64,000 nt of DNA from Propioniciclava coleopterorum (GCF_011393335.1 NZ_CP049865.1:2870722-2934721); one strand, 5' to 3'; numbered from the stretch's first letter, positions 1 to 11,357 are shown. A program made the numbers and translations. Notes: generated from the letters alone by a model not told the origin.

Positions 1-969
1 GGCCTGAAGGTGCTGGCCAGCAAGGGCATCCACATCGTCGTGCCGCGCGACCGGATCAAGGCCGAGGCCGGCATGTTCCTGCGCACCGAGAAGTCGGTCC
101 TGTTCATCATCCCGTGGCAGCACTACTGGGTCATCGGCACCACCGACACCGCCTGGCACGAGCAGCTCGAGCACCCGGTGCCGACGGCCGCGGACATCGA
201 CTACGTGCTGGAGCACGCCAACGCCGTCCTGGACGCCAAGCTCACCCGCGACGACATCATCGGCACCTACGCCGGCCTGCGCCCGCTGCTGCAGCCCGTC
301 GGGCAGGACGAGGCCAAGTCGGCCAAGGTCTCCCGCGAGCACACGACGCTCGAGGCGGCCCCCGGCCTGGTCAGCATCGCCGGCGGCAAGCTCACCACCT
401 ACCGCGTGATGGCCAAGGACGCCGTCGACGTCGCGCTGGGCAAGCAGCGCGCCGCCGAGACCCCGTCGATCACCGACAACGTGCCGCTGCTGGGCGCCGA
501 CGGCTACTCCGCCGTCGTCCGCCGCCGCGACGAGATCGCCAAGAAGTACGGCTGGTCCACCGGGCAGGTCGACCACCTGCTCGACACCTACGGCTCCGAG
601 ATCGACGCGCTGCTGGCGCTCATCGACGAGGACCCCGACCTCGGCCGGCAGCTCAAGGCCTGCGACTGGTACGTCCGCGCGGAGGTCGCGTTCGCGTGCC
701 GCTACGAAGGCGCCCTGCATCTGGAGGACATCCTGATCCAGCGCGTCCGCCTCAACTCCTCCACGCCCGACCGGGGCGCGTCCGCCGTGGACGAGGTGGC
801 CGAGATCGCCGCCCCGCTCCTGGGCTGGGACGCCGACCGGACGACCGCCGAGAAGGAGAACTACCGAGCCCGCGCAGCCGCAGAGTTGGCTGCTCAGGAA
901 CAGACCACGGACGCCGAGGCGTCCAAGGTCAGGACGGAAGCCCCCGACATGGTGCCGTCCACCCTCTGA
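1..969 (+). CDS. glpD: Glycerol-3-phosphate dehydrogenase, 3' part (5' end outside window)
   Basis: The frame is open from the first base, so the N-terminal FAD-binding part lies outside the window. What remains (about 322 codons) is the end of the FAD-dependent oxidoreductase domain, including GLRPLL and GGKLTTYRVMAKDAVD, followed by the helical C-terminal domain typical of GlpD. The enzyme oxidises sn-glycerol-3-phosphate to dihydroxyacetone phosphate at the membrane and feeds electrons to quinone. The aquaporin glpF and kinase glpK follow on the same strand, so this is a glycerol-use locus. Identity is secure from the domain pattern and context. The start and N-terminus cannot be judged. 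Confidence 0.93.
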   Translation, partial: GLKVLASKGIHIVVPRDRIKAEAGMFLRTEKSVLFIIPWQHYWVIGTTDTAWHEQLEHPVPTAADIDYVLEHANAVLDAKLTRDDIIGTYAGLRPLLQPVGQDEAKSAKVSREHTTLEAAPGLVSIAGGKLTTYRVMAKDAVDVALGKQRAAETPSITDNVPLLGADGYSAVVRRRDEIAKKYGWSTGQVDHLLDTYGSEIDALLALIDEDPDLGRQLKACDWYVRAEVAFACRYEGALHLEDILIQRVRLNSSTPDRGASAVDEVAEIAAPLLGWDADRTTAEKENYRARAAAELAAQEQTTDAEASKVRTEAPDMVPSTL

Positions 970-979
970 CCCCCAGGTC

Positions 980-1009
980 GGGCACCGGCGCCCACAAGCG
1001 CCGGTGCCC
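980..1009. other. Intergenic hairpin between glpD and glpF
   Basis: A perfect 12-bp stem (arms 980-991 and 998-1009) encloses a six-base loop. No T-run follows on the plus strand; a run of eight A lies at 1017-1024 instead. It may be a weak terminator or an RNA-processing hairpin that tunes glpF expression relative to glpD. Confidence 0.5.
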
Positions 1010-1088
1010 GGGTCCCAAAAAAAACAGGCGCCCACCCGACCGGGGGGCCCCGACCAGGCACAAGGCTGTGCCGGAAAGTGAGAAACGC

Positions 1089-1850
1089 GTGTCTCTCGCA
1101 ACCATCTTCCTCTCCGAAACCGTGGGGACGGCGATGCTGCTCCTCCTCGGTGGCGGTGTGGTCGCCAACAACATCCTCCCCAAGAACAAGGGAAACGGCA
1201 CCGGCTTCCTGATGGTGAACTGGGGCTGGGGTCTGGCGGTCTTCGCCGGCGTCCTCGTCTCCTACAAGTCCGGCGGTCACCTGAACCCCGCCGTGACCCT
1301 CGGCATCGCGTCCTCGGGCGCCAAGGAGTTCGTGCCGGGCATCCCGGTCGGCTTCGCCTCCATCGCGACCTACATCGGCGCGCAGTTCCTCGGGGCCTTC
1401 ATCGGCGCCGTCCTGTGCTGGCTGGCGTACAAGAAGCAGTTCGACACCGAGGCCCCGGCCGCCCTCAAGCTGGGCGTCTTCTCGACCGGCCCCGAGGTCC
1501 GCAACTACGTGTGGAACGTCGTGACTGAGGCCATCGGCACCTTCGTGCTGGTCTTCGTCGTGCTCGCCGTCGGCAAGTTCACCGGCCAGAACCCGACCCC
1601 CGTGGCCAACCTCGGCTGGCTCGGCGCCCTCGGCGTCGCGCTCCTGATCGTCGGCATCGGCGCGTCGCTGGGTGGTCCCACCGGCTACGCCATCAACCCC
1701 GCCCGTGACCTCGGCCCGCGCATCGCGCACGCCGTGCTCCCGATCCCGGGCAAGGGCGCGTCCGACTGGGCCTACTCCTGGGTCCCCGTCGTCGGCCCGA
1801 TCCTCGGCGGTGTCCTCGCCGGTCTGCTGAGCAACGTCCTGCTGCCCTGA
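1089..1850 (+). CDS. glpF: Glycerol uptake facilitator (aquaglyceroporin)
   Basis: This 253-residue membrane channel of the MIP family passes glycerol across the membrane by facilitated diffusion. Both pore motifs are present: HLNPAVT near residue 65 and the second as NPARD near residue 205. The Asp after the second NPAR is typical of glycerol channels rather than pure water channels. Hydrophobic segments are spread through the protein as expected for six helices and two half-helices. GTG at 1089 is chosen because the family N-terminus ([11 protein letters not shown]) begins there; the open frame upstream is low-complexity and not homologous. It sits between glpD and glpK, so uptake, phosphorylation and oxidation genes are adjacent. 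Confidence 0.93.
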   Translation: MSLATIFLSETVGTAMLLLLGGGVVANNILPKNKGNGTGFLMVNWGWGLAVFAGVLVSYKSGGHLNPAVTLGIASSGAKEFVPGIPVGFASIATYIGAQFLGAFIGAVLCWLAYKKQFDTEAPAALKLGVFSTGPEVRNYVWNVVTEAIGTFVLVFVVLAVGKFTGQNPTPVANLGWLGALGVALLIVGIGASLGGPTGYAINPARDLGPRIAHAVLPIPGKGASDWAYSWVPVVGPILGGVLAGLLSNVLLP

Positions 1851-1858
1851 TCCCATCC

Positions 1859-1887
1859 GGGTGCGGCCGGGTGTCCCGGCCGCACCC
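1859..1887. terminator. Hairpin between glpF and glpK
   Basis: A perfect 13-bp G/C stem (1859-1871 with 1875-1887) has a three-base loop. It has no T-tract, so it may terminate weakly or protect mRNA. It lies directly after the glpF stop codon and before the glpK ribosome-binding site. Confidence 0.55.
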
Positions 1888-1929
1888 ACTCTCCGTGACT
1901 CAACACAACGAGGTGGAAGGAAACACCCA

Positions 1930-3443
<1,514 letters not shown>

Positions 3444-3462
3444 CCTCCCCGGTCGGGAAGGG

Positions 3463-3501
3463 GAGGGGCGTGACGGTCTGGGGCCGTCACGCCCCTCTTT
3501 C
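3463..3501 (+). terminator. Rho-independent terminator after glpK
   Basis: A perfect 14-bp stem (3463-3476 with 3484-3497) is followed by TTT. It lies between the convergent glpK and an acetyltransferase gene, so it could stop transcription from both sides. Confidence 0.8.
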
Positions 3502-3543
3502 GCGTCCGGACCCGGCGGCACCGTGCCGCCGGAAGGGAGCGTC

Positions 3544-4092
3544 TCAGGCCAGCGCGGTGTGGAACCGCAGCATCTTCACCGGCGCGGCGTCCTCGTCGGT
3601 GCCGACCGCCTGGTGGGCGCCGTCGGCCGCCCAGCCCGAGGACTCCAGCAGGGCGCGCAGCCGGTCGTCGTTCGAGCGCACCCACCAGGTGGCCCGCGAG
3701 AAGCTGTCGGCGCGCAGGGTGTCGGCCACGGCGTTGAGCAGCCGGGACCCGTGCCCCTGGTTCTGGGCCGGCGGGTCGATGATGAACTCGCCCACCAGGC
3801 CGTCGGCGGCCGGGTCGGCGTCCGGGTCGTCGGAGGGGCCCACCGCGGCGAACCCCACGGGACGGCCGTCCTCCACGGCGACCAGGACGCGCAGCTTGGC
3901 CAGGGGCGGGCGCGCGATCGCCGTCTCCCAGGACTGCGTCATGGTCGCGAGGTCCAGATGGCCCAGGATGCTGCGCGCCACGTCGCCGGGGAACTGCTGC
4001 TCCCAGCTGCGGCGTTGGATGGCCGCGAGGCGCTCGGCCTCCGAGGGGAGGGCGAGGCGGCAGGAATCGGGCGTGCGGGGAGCGTCGTTCAC
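3544..4092 (-). CDS. GNAT-family N-acetyltransferase
   Basis: This 182-residue single-domain protein has GNAT features: LRVLVAVEDGRPVGFAAVG (strand 4 region), then GEFIIDPPAQNQGHGSRLLNAV, which carries the acetyl-CoA pyrophosphate loop Q-x-x-G-x-G-S. It ends in the usual R-x-x-LESSGW segment. It probably transfers an acetyl group from acetyl-CoA to an amine; the substrate is not predictable. GTG at 4092 is chosen because TAGGAT (4100-4105, minus strand) lies seven bases before it, which gives a leaderless transcript. In-frame starts at 4101 and 4137 would overlap that promoter or the divergent rnj promoter. It is divergent from RNase J. Confidence 0.8.
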   Translation of the reverse strand: MNDAPRTPDSCRLALPSEAERLAAIQRRSWEQQFPGDVARSILGHLDLATMTQSWETAIARPPLAKLRVLVAVEDGRPVGFAAVGPSDDPDADPAADGLVGEFIIDPPAQNQGHGSRLLNAVADTLRADSFSRATWWVRSNDDRLRALLESSGWAADGAHQAVGTDEDAAPVKMLRFHTALA

Positions 4093-4099
4093 GCGGGTC

Positions 4100-4131
4100 A
4101 TCCTAACCGTGTCGGGGCCGACCGCTATGGT
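4100..4131. promoter_or_regulatory. Divergent leaderless -10 boxes (acetyltransferase and rnj)
   Basis: On the minus strand TAGGAT (4100-4105) lies 7 nt before GTG 4092. On the plus strand TATGGT (4126-4131) lies 7 nt before GTG 4139. Both fit the TANNNT -10 consensus, with transcription starting at or next to the start codon. No clear -35 box is visible for either. Confidence 0.6.
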
Positions 4132-4138
4132 GAGCATC

Positions 4139-5820
<1,682 letters not shown>

Positions 5821-5824
5821 GTTT

Positions 5825-5854
5825 TTGTTTGGGTGCCGAGTCGGTTAGTATGGT
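5825..5854 (+). promoter_or_regulatory. Putative promoter of rpmB
   Basis: TTGTTT (5825-5830) and TATGGT (5849-5854) are separated by 18 bp; TAGTAT (5846-5851) is an overlapping alternative -10. The predicted 5' UTR is about 65 nt, with the ribosome-binding site GAGGAGA at 5913-5919 before ATG 5927. Confidence 0.5.
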
Positions 5855-5926
5855 TCGGTTCCGATTTCGAGCTCGACGCGTGATGTCTCGCGCGGGCTGG
5901 ATTCCCATCACTGAGGAGATAGTGCC

Positions 5927-6112
5927 ATGGCCGCCGTGTGCGACGTCTGCGCCAAGAAGCCGACCTTCGGCCATAACGTGCCCTGGTCCAAGAAGAAGAC
6001 CAACCGTCGTTGGAACCCGAACATCCAGTCCGTGCGCGCGTCCGTCAACGGCGGCACCAAGCGCATGAACGTCTGCGCGTCCTGCCTCAAGGCCGGCAAG
6101 ATCGCCCGCTGA
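5927..6112 (+). CDS. rpmB: 50S ribosomal protein L28
   Basis: This 61-residue basic protein starts MAAVCDVCAKKPTFGHNV and contains the L28 core (TNRRWNPNIQ). It is part of the large ribosomal subunit. Two CxxC pairs (CDVC near residue 5 and CASC near residue 51) mark this as the zinc-binding form of L28. A strong Shine-Dalgarno GAGGAGA stands 7 nt before ATG. It is monocistronic, with its own promoter and terminator. Confidence 0.97.
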   Translation: MAAVCDVCAKKPTFGHNVPWSKKKTNRRWNPNIQSVRASVNGGTKRMNVCASCLKAGKIAR

Positions 6113-6131
6113 CCCTCGGGTTCGCCCGCTG

Positions 6132-6156
6132 AAGACCCGCTCCGGCGGGTCTTTCG
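6132..6156 (+). terminator. Terminator after rpmB
   Basis: A 9-bp stem (6132-6140 with 6145-6153) has a TCCG tetraloop and ends in a short T-run. It sits 20 nt after the L28 stop codon. Confidence 0.8.
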
Positions 6157-6281
6157 CATGTCCGGGGACGTCTGCGCCGGTTCCTGCCCGGACGCGGCGC
6201 CCCTCGGCCCCGGCCGGGTCGGAACGCGGTCCCGCGACCCGGCGGTCGCCGCGTCGGCGAACGGGTCGCGGGGGACGGCGC

Positions 6282-6287
6282 TAGCGT
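6282..6287 (+). promoter_or_regulatory. Leaderless -10 box of the 6294 acetyltransferase
   Basis: TAGCGT lies 6 nt before ATG 6294, so transcription should begin at the start codon. No Shine-Dalgarno sequence is present. Confidence 0.55.
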
Positions 6288-6293
6288 CGGGGC

Positions 6294-6902
6294 ATGGACC
6301 CGCTCGACGCCCTCGCCTGGCCGCTCCGGACACCGCGCCTGACGATCCGCCGGGTCACGCCCGCGGACGCCGACGCGACCTGGGCCTACCGCCGGCTCCC
6401 CGAGGTGGGGGAGTGGATCGGCTGGTTCGCCGCCACCCCACAGGAGTACCGCGCCGAGTTCACCGCGCCGGGGCGGCTCGCGACGGTGCTGGCCGTCGAG
6501 CTCGGCGGGACCGAGCCGCGGGTGATCGGCGATGTGATCTGCCGCGTCGAGGACGCCGAGGCGCAGCGCGAGGTCGCCGCGGACGCCGCCGGCCGGCAGG
6601 CCGAGGTCGGCTGGAGCCTCGACCCCGCCCACGGCGGGCACGGCTACGCCACTGAGGCGGTGGCGGCGGTGATCGACGCCTGCTTCTCGGCGCTGGGGGT
6701 GCGCCGCGTCCGCGCGGTGTGCTTCGCCGACAACGAGCCCTCCTGGCGCCTCATGGAGCGCCTGGGGATGCGGCGGGAGGCGCACACGCGCGCGTCCGCG
6801 CTGCACCGCCGCGGCGTCTGGCTGGACTCCTTCGAGTACGCGGTGCTCGCCGACGAGTGGCGGGTGGAAGCGTCCGAGCGGCCTCCTAGGATGCTGGTGT
6901 GA
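6294..6902 (+). CDS. GNAT-family acetyltransferase, RimJ/RimL-like
   Basis: This 202-residue protein resembles RimJ/RimL-type transferases, which acetylate N-terminal or small-molecule amines from acetyl-CoA. It opens with the typical L-R-T-P-R-L-T-I-R strand. The acetyl-CoA loop is in EVGWSLDPAHGGHGYATEAV near residue 105, and NEPSWRLMERLGMRREA is the usual C-terminal segment. It overlaps recG by 4 nt, so the two are co-transcribed from the TAGCGT box, although recG also has its own -10. The substrate is unknown. Confidence 0.82.
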   Translation: MDPLDALAWPLRTPRLTIRRVTPADADATWAYRRLPEVGEWIGWFAATPQEYRAEFTAPGRLATVLAVELGGTEPRVIGDVICRVEDAEAQREVAADAAGRQAEVGWSLDPAHGGHGYATEAVAAVIDACFSALGVRRVRAVCFADNEPSWRLMERLGMRREAHTRASALHRRGVWLDSFEYAVLADEWRVEASERPPRMLV

Positions 6903-9106
6903 CTCCGCTCGACCCGTGGCGCACCGACGCCTTCCGCACCCTCAACGAGCCCGTCGGCACGGTGCTGGGCGCGAAGGCGGCCGACTCCTTCGCCGCGCTG
7001 CGCGTCCACACGGTCGGCGACCTGCTGCGGCACGTGCCCCGGCACTACCTCGCCGGCACCGAGCTCACCGACCTGGCCACGCTCGAGGAGGGCGAGCACG
7101 TCGCCGTCATGGCCCGCGTCGCCCGCACCGAGATCTTCGAGGGCCGCGGCGGCTTCACCGGCGGCAAGCGCCCGCCCAACTCGCGCCTGGAGGTCACCCT
7201 GACCGACGGGGAGGGCCGGCTCAAGGCGACCTTCTTCGGCCGGGCGTCCATCGTGAACTGGTGGCAGCGCCAACTCTCGGCCGGCGTCCGCGGCATCTTC
7301 GTCGGCAAGGTGGGCAGCTTCCGCGACCAGCCGCAGATGACGCACCCGGCGTTCGTGATGCTGGACGAGGCCGGCGGGGTGGTCGGCAACTCCGAGGAGA
7401 AGGAGCGGATCGCCGAGCTGTCCCGCTCGGGCCTGGTGGGGCTCTACCCGGCGACCGCCAAGCTCAAGACCTGGACCATCGCCGACTGCGCCCGGATCAC
7501 CCTCGACGTCCTGCCGGACGCCGACCCGTGGCCCGGCTGGGTGCGGGAACGGGCGGGCGTCATCGGGCTCAAGGACGCCTTCGCCGCGGTCCACCGGCCC
7601 GAGTCGAAGGCGCAGATCGACGTGGGCCGGCAGCGGCTGTGGTTCGACGAGGCCTTCACCACCCAGCTCGCGATGGCCTACCGGCGCGCCGAGAACGCGC
7701 GGCAGTCCGCCGGTCCGCGGGCCCGCGTCGCCGACGGCATCCTGGACGCCTTCGACGCCCGGCTGCCGTTCACCCTCACCGCCGGCCAGGCCGAGGTCAG
7801 CGAGGAGATCTTCGACGACCTGGCCCGCCACCAGCCCATGCAGCGGCTGCTGCAGGGCGAGGTCGGCTCCGGCAAGACCCTGGTCGCGCTGCGCGCCATG
7901 CTCGCCGTGGTGGACGCCGGTGGCCAGGCCGTCCTGCTCGCACCCACCGAGGTGCTGGCCCAGCAGCACCACCAGACCATCACCGGCCTGCTCGGCGATC
8001 TGGGGTACGGACGCACCCTCGGGGCGCCCGATGTCGCCACCGACGTGGTGTGCATCACCGGATCGACCCCGGCCGCCCAGAAGCGCGCCGCCCTGCTGAA
8101 GGTCGCCTCGGGCGAGGCGGGGATCGTCATCGGCACCCACGCGCTGCTCGCCGACCACGTCCAGTTCGCCGACCTCGGCCTGGTCGTCGTGGACGAGCAG
8201 CACCGCTTCGGCGTCGAGCAGCGCGCGGTCCTCACCGACCGCGCCGACGCCCGCCCGCACGTCCTGGTGCTGACGGCGACCCCGATCCCGCGCTCGGTGG
8301 CCATGACGGTCTTCGGCGACCTGACCGTCTCGACGCTGTCCCAGCTGCCCGCCGGCCGCGCCGACGTCACCACCACCGTGGTGGACGCCGGCATCCGGCC
8401 GGCCTGGGTCGAGCGGGCCTGGGAACGCGTCAGCGAGGAGGTCGCCCAGGGCAGGCAGGCCTTCGTCGTCGCCCCGCACATCGGCGGCGGCAAGGAGGAG
8501 GGGATGGGCGTGCTCGAGTTGGCCGCCCACCTGAGCGAGGGCCCGCTGGCCGGGGTGCGGGTGGGCGTCCTGCACGGGCGGCTGCCGGCCGAGGAGAAGG
8601 CGTCGGTGATGGCCGCCTTCGCGGCCGGCGACCTCGACGTGCTCGTGGCCACCACGATCATCGAGGTCGGCGTCGACGTGCCCAACGCGTCCATGATGAT
8701 CATCTGGGACGCCGACCGGTTCGGCATCAGCCAGCTCCACCAGCTCCGCGGCCGGATCGGACGCGGCGGCCTGCCCGGCGTCTGCCTGCTGATCTCCGCC
8801 GCCGAGCCGCTGGCGCCGTCGTGGGAGCGGCTGGCGGCGGTCGCGGCGACCCGCGACGGCTTCGAGCTCGCCGAGCTCGACCTGGCCCAGCGCCGCGAGG
8901 GCGACGTGCTGGGCGCCAGCCAGTCCGGCGGACGCTCCACGCTGCGCCTGCTGCGCGTCCTGGAGCACGCCGACCTGATCGACGCCGCCCGGACGCTGGC
9001 CGAGGAGGCCGTCCGGCGCGACCCCGACCGGCGGGAGCCCGGCTTCGCGGACGCCGTCACCCAGACCAACCTGCTGGCCGGCGAGGAGTGGATCGACCGC
9101 TCCTGA
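6899..9106 (+). CDS. recG: ATP-dependent DNA helicase RecG
   Basis: RecG is a 735-residue helicase that remodels stalled replication forks and branch-migrates Holliday junctions. An N-terminal wedge/OB-fold region (residues 1-270) precedes the helicase core: LLQGEVGSGKT (Walker A, near 320), VVDEQHRFGVEQR (a DEQH Walker B box, near 430), LTATPIPR, and C-terminal motifs including TTIIEVGVDVPNA and QLRGRIGRG. GTG 6899 lies 6 nt after TAGGAT (6887-6892), so the gene can be transcribed leaderless as well as from the upstream acetyltransferase promoter. Confidence 0.97.
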   Translation: MTPLDPWRTDAFRTLNEPVGTVLGAKAADSFAALRVHTVGDLLRHVPRHYLAGTELTDLATLEEGEHVAVMARVARTEIFEGRGGFTGGKRPPNSRLEVTLTDGEGRLKATFFGRASIVNWWQRQLSAGVRGIFVGKVGSFRDQPQMTHPAFVMLDEAGGVVGNSEEKERIAELSRSGLVGLYPATAKLKTWTIADCARITLDVLPDADPWPGWVRERAGVIGLKDAFAAVHRPESKAQIDVGRQRLWFDEAFTTQLAMAYRRAENARQSAGPRARVADGILDAFDARLPFTLTAGQAEVSEEIFDDLARHQPMQRLLQGEVGSGKTLVALRAMLAVVDAGGQAVLLAPTEVLAQQHHQTITGLLGDLGYGRTLGAPDVATDVVCITGSTPAAQKRAALLKVASGEAGIVIGTHALLADHVQFADLGLVVVDEQHRFGVEQRAVLTDRADARPHVLVLTATPIPRSVAMTVFGDLTVSTLSQLPAGRADVTTTVVDAGIRPAWVERAWERVSEEVAQGRQAFVVAPHIGGGKEEGMGVLELAAHLSEGPLAGVRVGVLHGRLPAEEKASVMAAFAAGDLDVLVATTIIEVGVDVPNASMMIIWDADRFGISQLHQLRGRIGRGGLPGVCLLISAAEPLAPSWERLAAVAATRDGFELAELDLAQRREGDVLGASQSGGRSTLRLLRVLEHADLIDAARTLAEEAVRRDPDRREPGFADAVTQTNLLAGEEWIDRS

Positions 9107-9120
9107 CCGCGGGGGTGGAA

Positions 9121-9241
9121 CCGCCCCGCTTGGAACGAGTCGCCCCCGCTTGAGACGAGCCGCCCCCGCTTGGAACGAGTCGCCCCCGCTTGGGACGAGT
9201 CGCCCCCCGCTTGGAACGAGCCGCCCCCGCTTGGAACGAGT
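9121..9241. repeat. Six tandem copies of a 20-bp unit downstream of recG
   Basis: Units begin at 9121, 9141, 9161, 9181, 9201 and 9222; the fifth is 21 bp because of one extra C. The core is CGCTTGGAACGAG, with variants (GAGAC, GGGAC) and C-rich joints. There are no spacers, so this is not a CRISPR array. The period is not a multiple of three and no protein-coding frame with homology covers it. Confidence 0.9.
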
Positions 9242-9261
9242 CGCCCGCGTCCGGTGCAGAC

Positions 9262-9281
9262 GCCCCCGTAGCAAAGGGGGC
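9262..9281. terminator. Short hairpin after the repeat array
   Basis: GCCCCC (9262-9267) and GGGGGC (9276-9281) pair across an eight-base A-rich loop. It may be a weak terminator for recG, separated from the stop codon by the repeats. Confidence 0.4.
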
Positions 9282-9350
9282 ATCTGGCACGAGAGGGGGC
9301 GACTGCGAGCGCCCTTGACGCGCGCGGCCGGCGCGGCGCACCGTGGCGGT

Positions 9351-9740
9351 ATGGCCAGGTACGGGTGGGCGGCCGCCGGCTGGGCGGTCGCGGGGCTGCT
9401 GGTGGCACTCGCGTTCGCCGGGATGTTCACGATCGGGGTGTTCGTGCTGCCCGTCGCCGCCGCGGTCGTCGCCCTGCTGGTGTGGCGGACGGCGGGACGC
9501 GGCTGGCCCGGGCTGCTCGTCGGCGTCGCCGCGCTGGTGCTGTGGATCGCCGCCCGCAACCGGCTGGGCCCCGGGGAGGTGTGCACCCCCATGCCCGACG
9601 GGACGAGTTGCACCGAGTATTACGATCCCGTCCCGCTGCTGGTCGCCGGGTGCGCGCTGCTGGTGGTGGCCGCGCTGGGGCTCGTCGCCGGCGGCGTCCG
9701 GGCGGCCCGTCGGGGGGCCGCGGCGGCCGCCGCTCGGTAG
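9351..9740 (+). CDS. Small membrane protein, unknown function
   Basis: This is a 129-residue protein with three or four hydrophobic segments: roughly residues 5-22, 24-45, 52-66 and 94-118. Between the last two is a short loop with two Cys (GEVCTPMPDGTSCTEYYD) that could form a disulfide outside the cell. I do not recognise the family. ATG 9351 has no clear Shine-Dalgarno and no TANNNT box. The gene ends inside the -10 box of rsmD, so it is expressed separately. Codon use matches its neighbours. Confidence 0.65.
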   Translation: MARYGWAAAGWAVAGLLVALAFAGMFTIGVFVLPVAAAVVALLVWRTAGRGWPGLLVGVAALVLWIAARNRLGPGEVCTPMPDGTSCTEYYDPVPLLVAGCALLVVAALGLVAGGVRAARRGAAAAAAR

Positions 9741-9743
9741 CCT
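9738..9743 (+). promoter_or_regulatory. Leaderless -10 box of rsmD
   Basis: TAGCCT overlaps the stop codon (TAG, 9738-9740) of the upstream membrane-protein gene and lies 6 nt before GTG 9750. Confidence 0.55.
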
Positions 9744-9749
9744 GACCGG

Positions 9750-10336
9750 GTGAGCCGCATCATCGCCGGACGCGCGGGCGGGCACCGCCTCGCGACGCCG
9801 AGCCATTCCCGCACCCGCCCCACCTCGGACCTGGTGCGCGAGTCCGCGTTCAACCTGATCGCCGACTGGGCCGGCACTGTCGGCGAGCCCGCCGACGAGA
9901 TGCTCGCCCGGTTCAGCCTGCTCGACCTGTACGGCGGCACGGGGGCCGTCGCGCTGGAGGCGGCCAGCCGGGGGGCGGGCCCCGTGGTCTGTGTGGAGCG
10001 GGACCGCGCCACCGCCGCGCTCGCCCGCGGCAATGCCGAGGCGACCGGCCTGGACGTCGCGGTCGTGGCGTCCTCGGTGGACGCCTACCTGGCCGGGGCA
10101 CCCCGTCGCTTCGACGTGGTGTGGTTCGACCCGCCCTACGACGTCGCCTCCCGATCGTGGACGCCCAGGTGGCCCGCGTCGTGGAGGGCGGCTGGCTCGC
10201 GCCGGACGGCCTGGTCGTCGTGGAACGGTCCAGCCGCAGCGTGCCGCTCGCCTGGCCGGCGGCGCTGCCCGACCGCTCGGAGCGCCGCTATGGTGAGACG
10301 ACGCTCCACCTGGCGACCAAGGAGGATCCCGCATGA
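9750..10336 (+). CDS. rsmD: 16S rRNA (guanine966-N2)-methyltransferase (frameshift near 10150-10152)
   Basis: RsmD methylates G966 of 16S rRNA using S-adenosylmethionine. RIIAGRAGGHRL is the family N-terminus, SDLVRESAFNLI follows, LDLYGGTGAVALEAASRGA is the SAM-binding motif and FDVVWFDPPYD is the catalytic DPPY motif. The frame breaks at CCC 10150-10152. Adding one C yields ASPIVDAQVARVVEGGWLAPDG, which completes the protein at 10336 (195 residues, normal). It overlaps coaD by 4 nt (ATGA), as in many bacteria where rsmD and coaD are paired. Confidence 0.9.
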
Positions 10337-10812
10337 GGGCGATCTGCCCCGGCTCGTTCGACCCCGTCACGCACGGCCACCTCGACATCGTGACGCGCAG
10401 CGCGCACCTGTTCGACGAGGTGATCGTCGCGGTGGGCCGCAACAGCGCCAAGAACTACCTGTTCACCCCCGACGAGCGGGTCGCCATGCTGACCGACGCC
10501 GTGAAAGATCTCCCGGGCGTGAGCGTGATGCTGCTGGACGGACTGTTGGTGGACTTCTGCCGCGACCAGGGCGTCGACGTGATCGTGAAGGGGCTGCGGT
10601 TCGCCAGCGACTTCGACTTCGAGCTCCAGATGGCGCAGATGAACCACGCGCTGAGCGGCATCGAGACGATCATGCTGCCCACCTCGGCGCAGTGGTCGCA
10701 TCTGAGCTCCACGATGATCCGCGAGATCGCCAAGCTCGGCGGCGACGTCAGCCAGTTCGTCACTCCGCAGGTCGCCGAGGCGATCGCGGCCAAGTCGACA
10801 GGGCAGGCGTGA
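10333..10812 (+). CDS. coaD: Phosphopantetheine adenylyltransferase
   Basis: CoaD joins ATP and 4'-phosphopantetheine to make dephospho-CoA, the fourth step of coenzyme A synthesis. The 159 residues show the nucleotidyltransferase motif GSFDPVTHGHLDI at the N-terminus, KGLRFASDFDFELQMAQMNH in the middle, and SSTMIREIAKLGGDV near the end with the STMIRE motif. It is translationally coupled to rsmD upstream (ATGA) and kptA downstream (GTGA). Confidence 0.96.
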   Translation: MRAICPGSFDPVTHGHLDIVTRSAHLFDEVIVAVGRNSAKNYLFTPDERVAMLTDAVKDLPGVSVMLLDGLLVDFCRDQGVDVIVKGLRFASDFDFELQMAQMNHALSGIETIMLPTSAQWSHLSSTMIREIAKLGGDVSQFVTPQVAEAIAAKSTGQA

Positions 10813-11357
10813 GCGTCCGGGCCGAGGATCTGAGCCGGGCGATGTCGCACGCGCTGCGGCACGAGCCCTGGCGCTACGAGCTCGAGCTGGACGAGCACGG
10901 CTGGGTCCCGCTCGACCAGCTCCTGGACGCCCTCCGCGAGCAGGGCGGTGAGTGGGCCCAGGTCGGCCGAGCCGACGTCGAGGCGATGCTGGCCTCGGCG
11001 GCCAAGCAGCGCCACGAACTGTCCGGAGACCGGATCCGGGCCCGCTACGGCCATTCGACGCCCAACGCGGTCGTGCTGGAGGCCGGGGAGCCGCCCGCGC
11101 GGCTGTTCCACGGCACCTCCCACGCCGCCTGGCTGCGGATCCAGGCCGAAGGGCTGCGGCCGATGCGGCGCCAGTACGTCCACCTGTCGACCGACGCCGA
11201 GATGGCCACCGAGGTCGGCCGGCGCCGCGACCCCGAGCCGCTCCTCCTGACCGTGGACGCCGCCGCCGCGGTCGCGGCCGGGCACACCTTCCACCGCGGC
11301 AATGACCGGGTCTGGCTCACCGCATCGCTGCCCGCGTCCTTCCTCACCCTGGGCTGA
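10809..11357 (+). CDS. kptA: RNA 2'-phosphotransferase KptA/Tpt1 family
   Basis: Tpt1/KptA enzymes transfer an internal 2'-phosphate from RNA to NAD+, releasing nicotinamide. The 182-residue protein has the N-terminal winged-helix part (LSRAMSHALRHEPWRY, GWVPLDQLL) and the ADP-ribosyltransferase-like catalytic part with RARYGHS, LFHGTS and YVHLSTD, the conserved R-H-H-R type signature. GTG 10809 overlaps the coaD stop codon, so it belongs to the rsmD-coaD operon. Bacteria do not make the fungal-type tRNA splicing junction, so the natural substrate is unclear; RNA end repair and NAD-dependent modification are both possible. Confidence 0.88.
   Translation: MSVRAEDLSRAMSHALRHEPWRYELELDEHGWVPLDQLLDALREQGGEWAQVGRADVEAMLASAAKQRHELSGDRIRARYGHSTPNAVVLEAGEPPARLFHGTSHAAWLRIQAEGLRPMRRQYVHLSTDAEMATEVGRRRDPEPLLLTVDAAAAVAAGHTFHRGNDRVWLTASLPASFLTLG

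Noticed and set aside
1017-1024. Run of eight A after the glpD hairpin as a terminator for the opposite strand
   Set aside because: For minus-strand transcription the T-run would come before, not after, the hairpin, and no minus-strand gene lies there.
9121-9241. Tandem repeats as a CRISPR array
   Set aside because: Units are directly adjacent without unique spacers, and no cas gene is present in the window.
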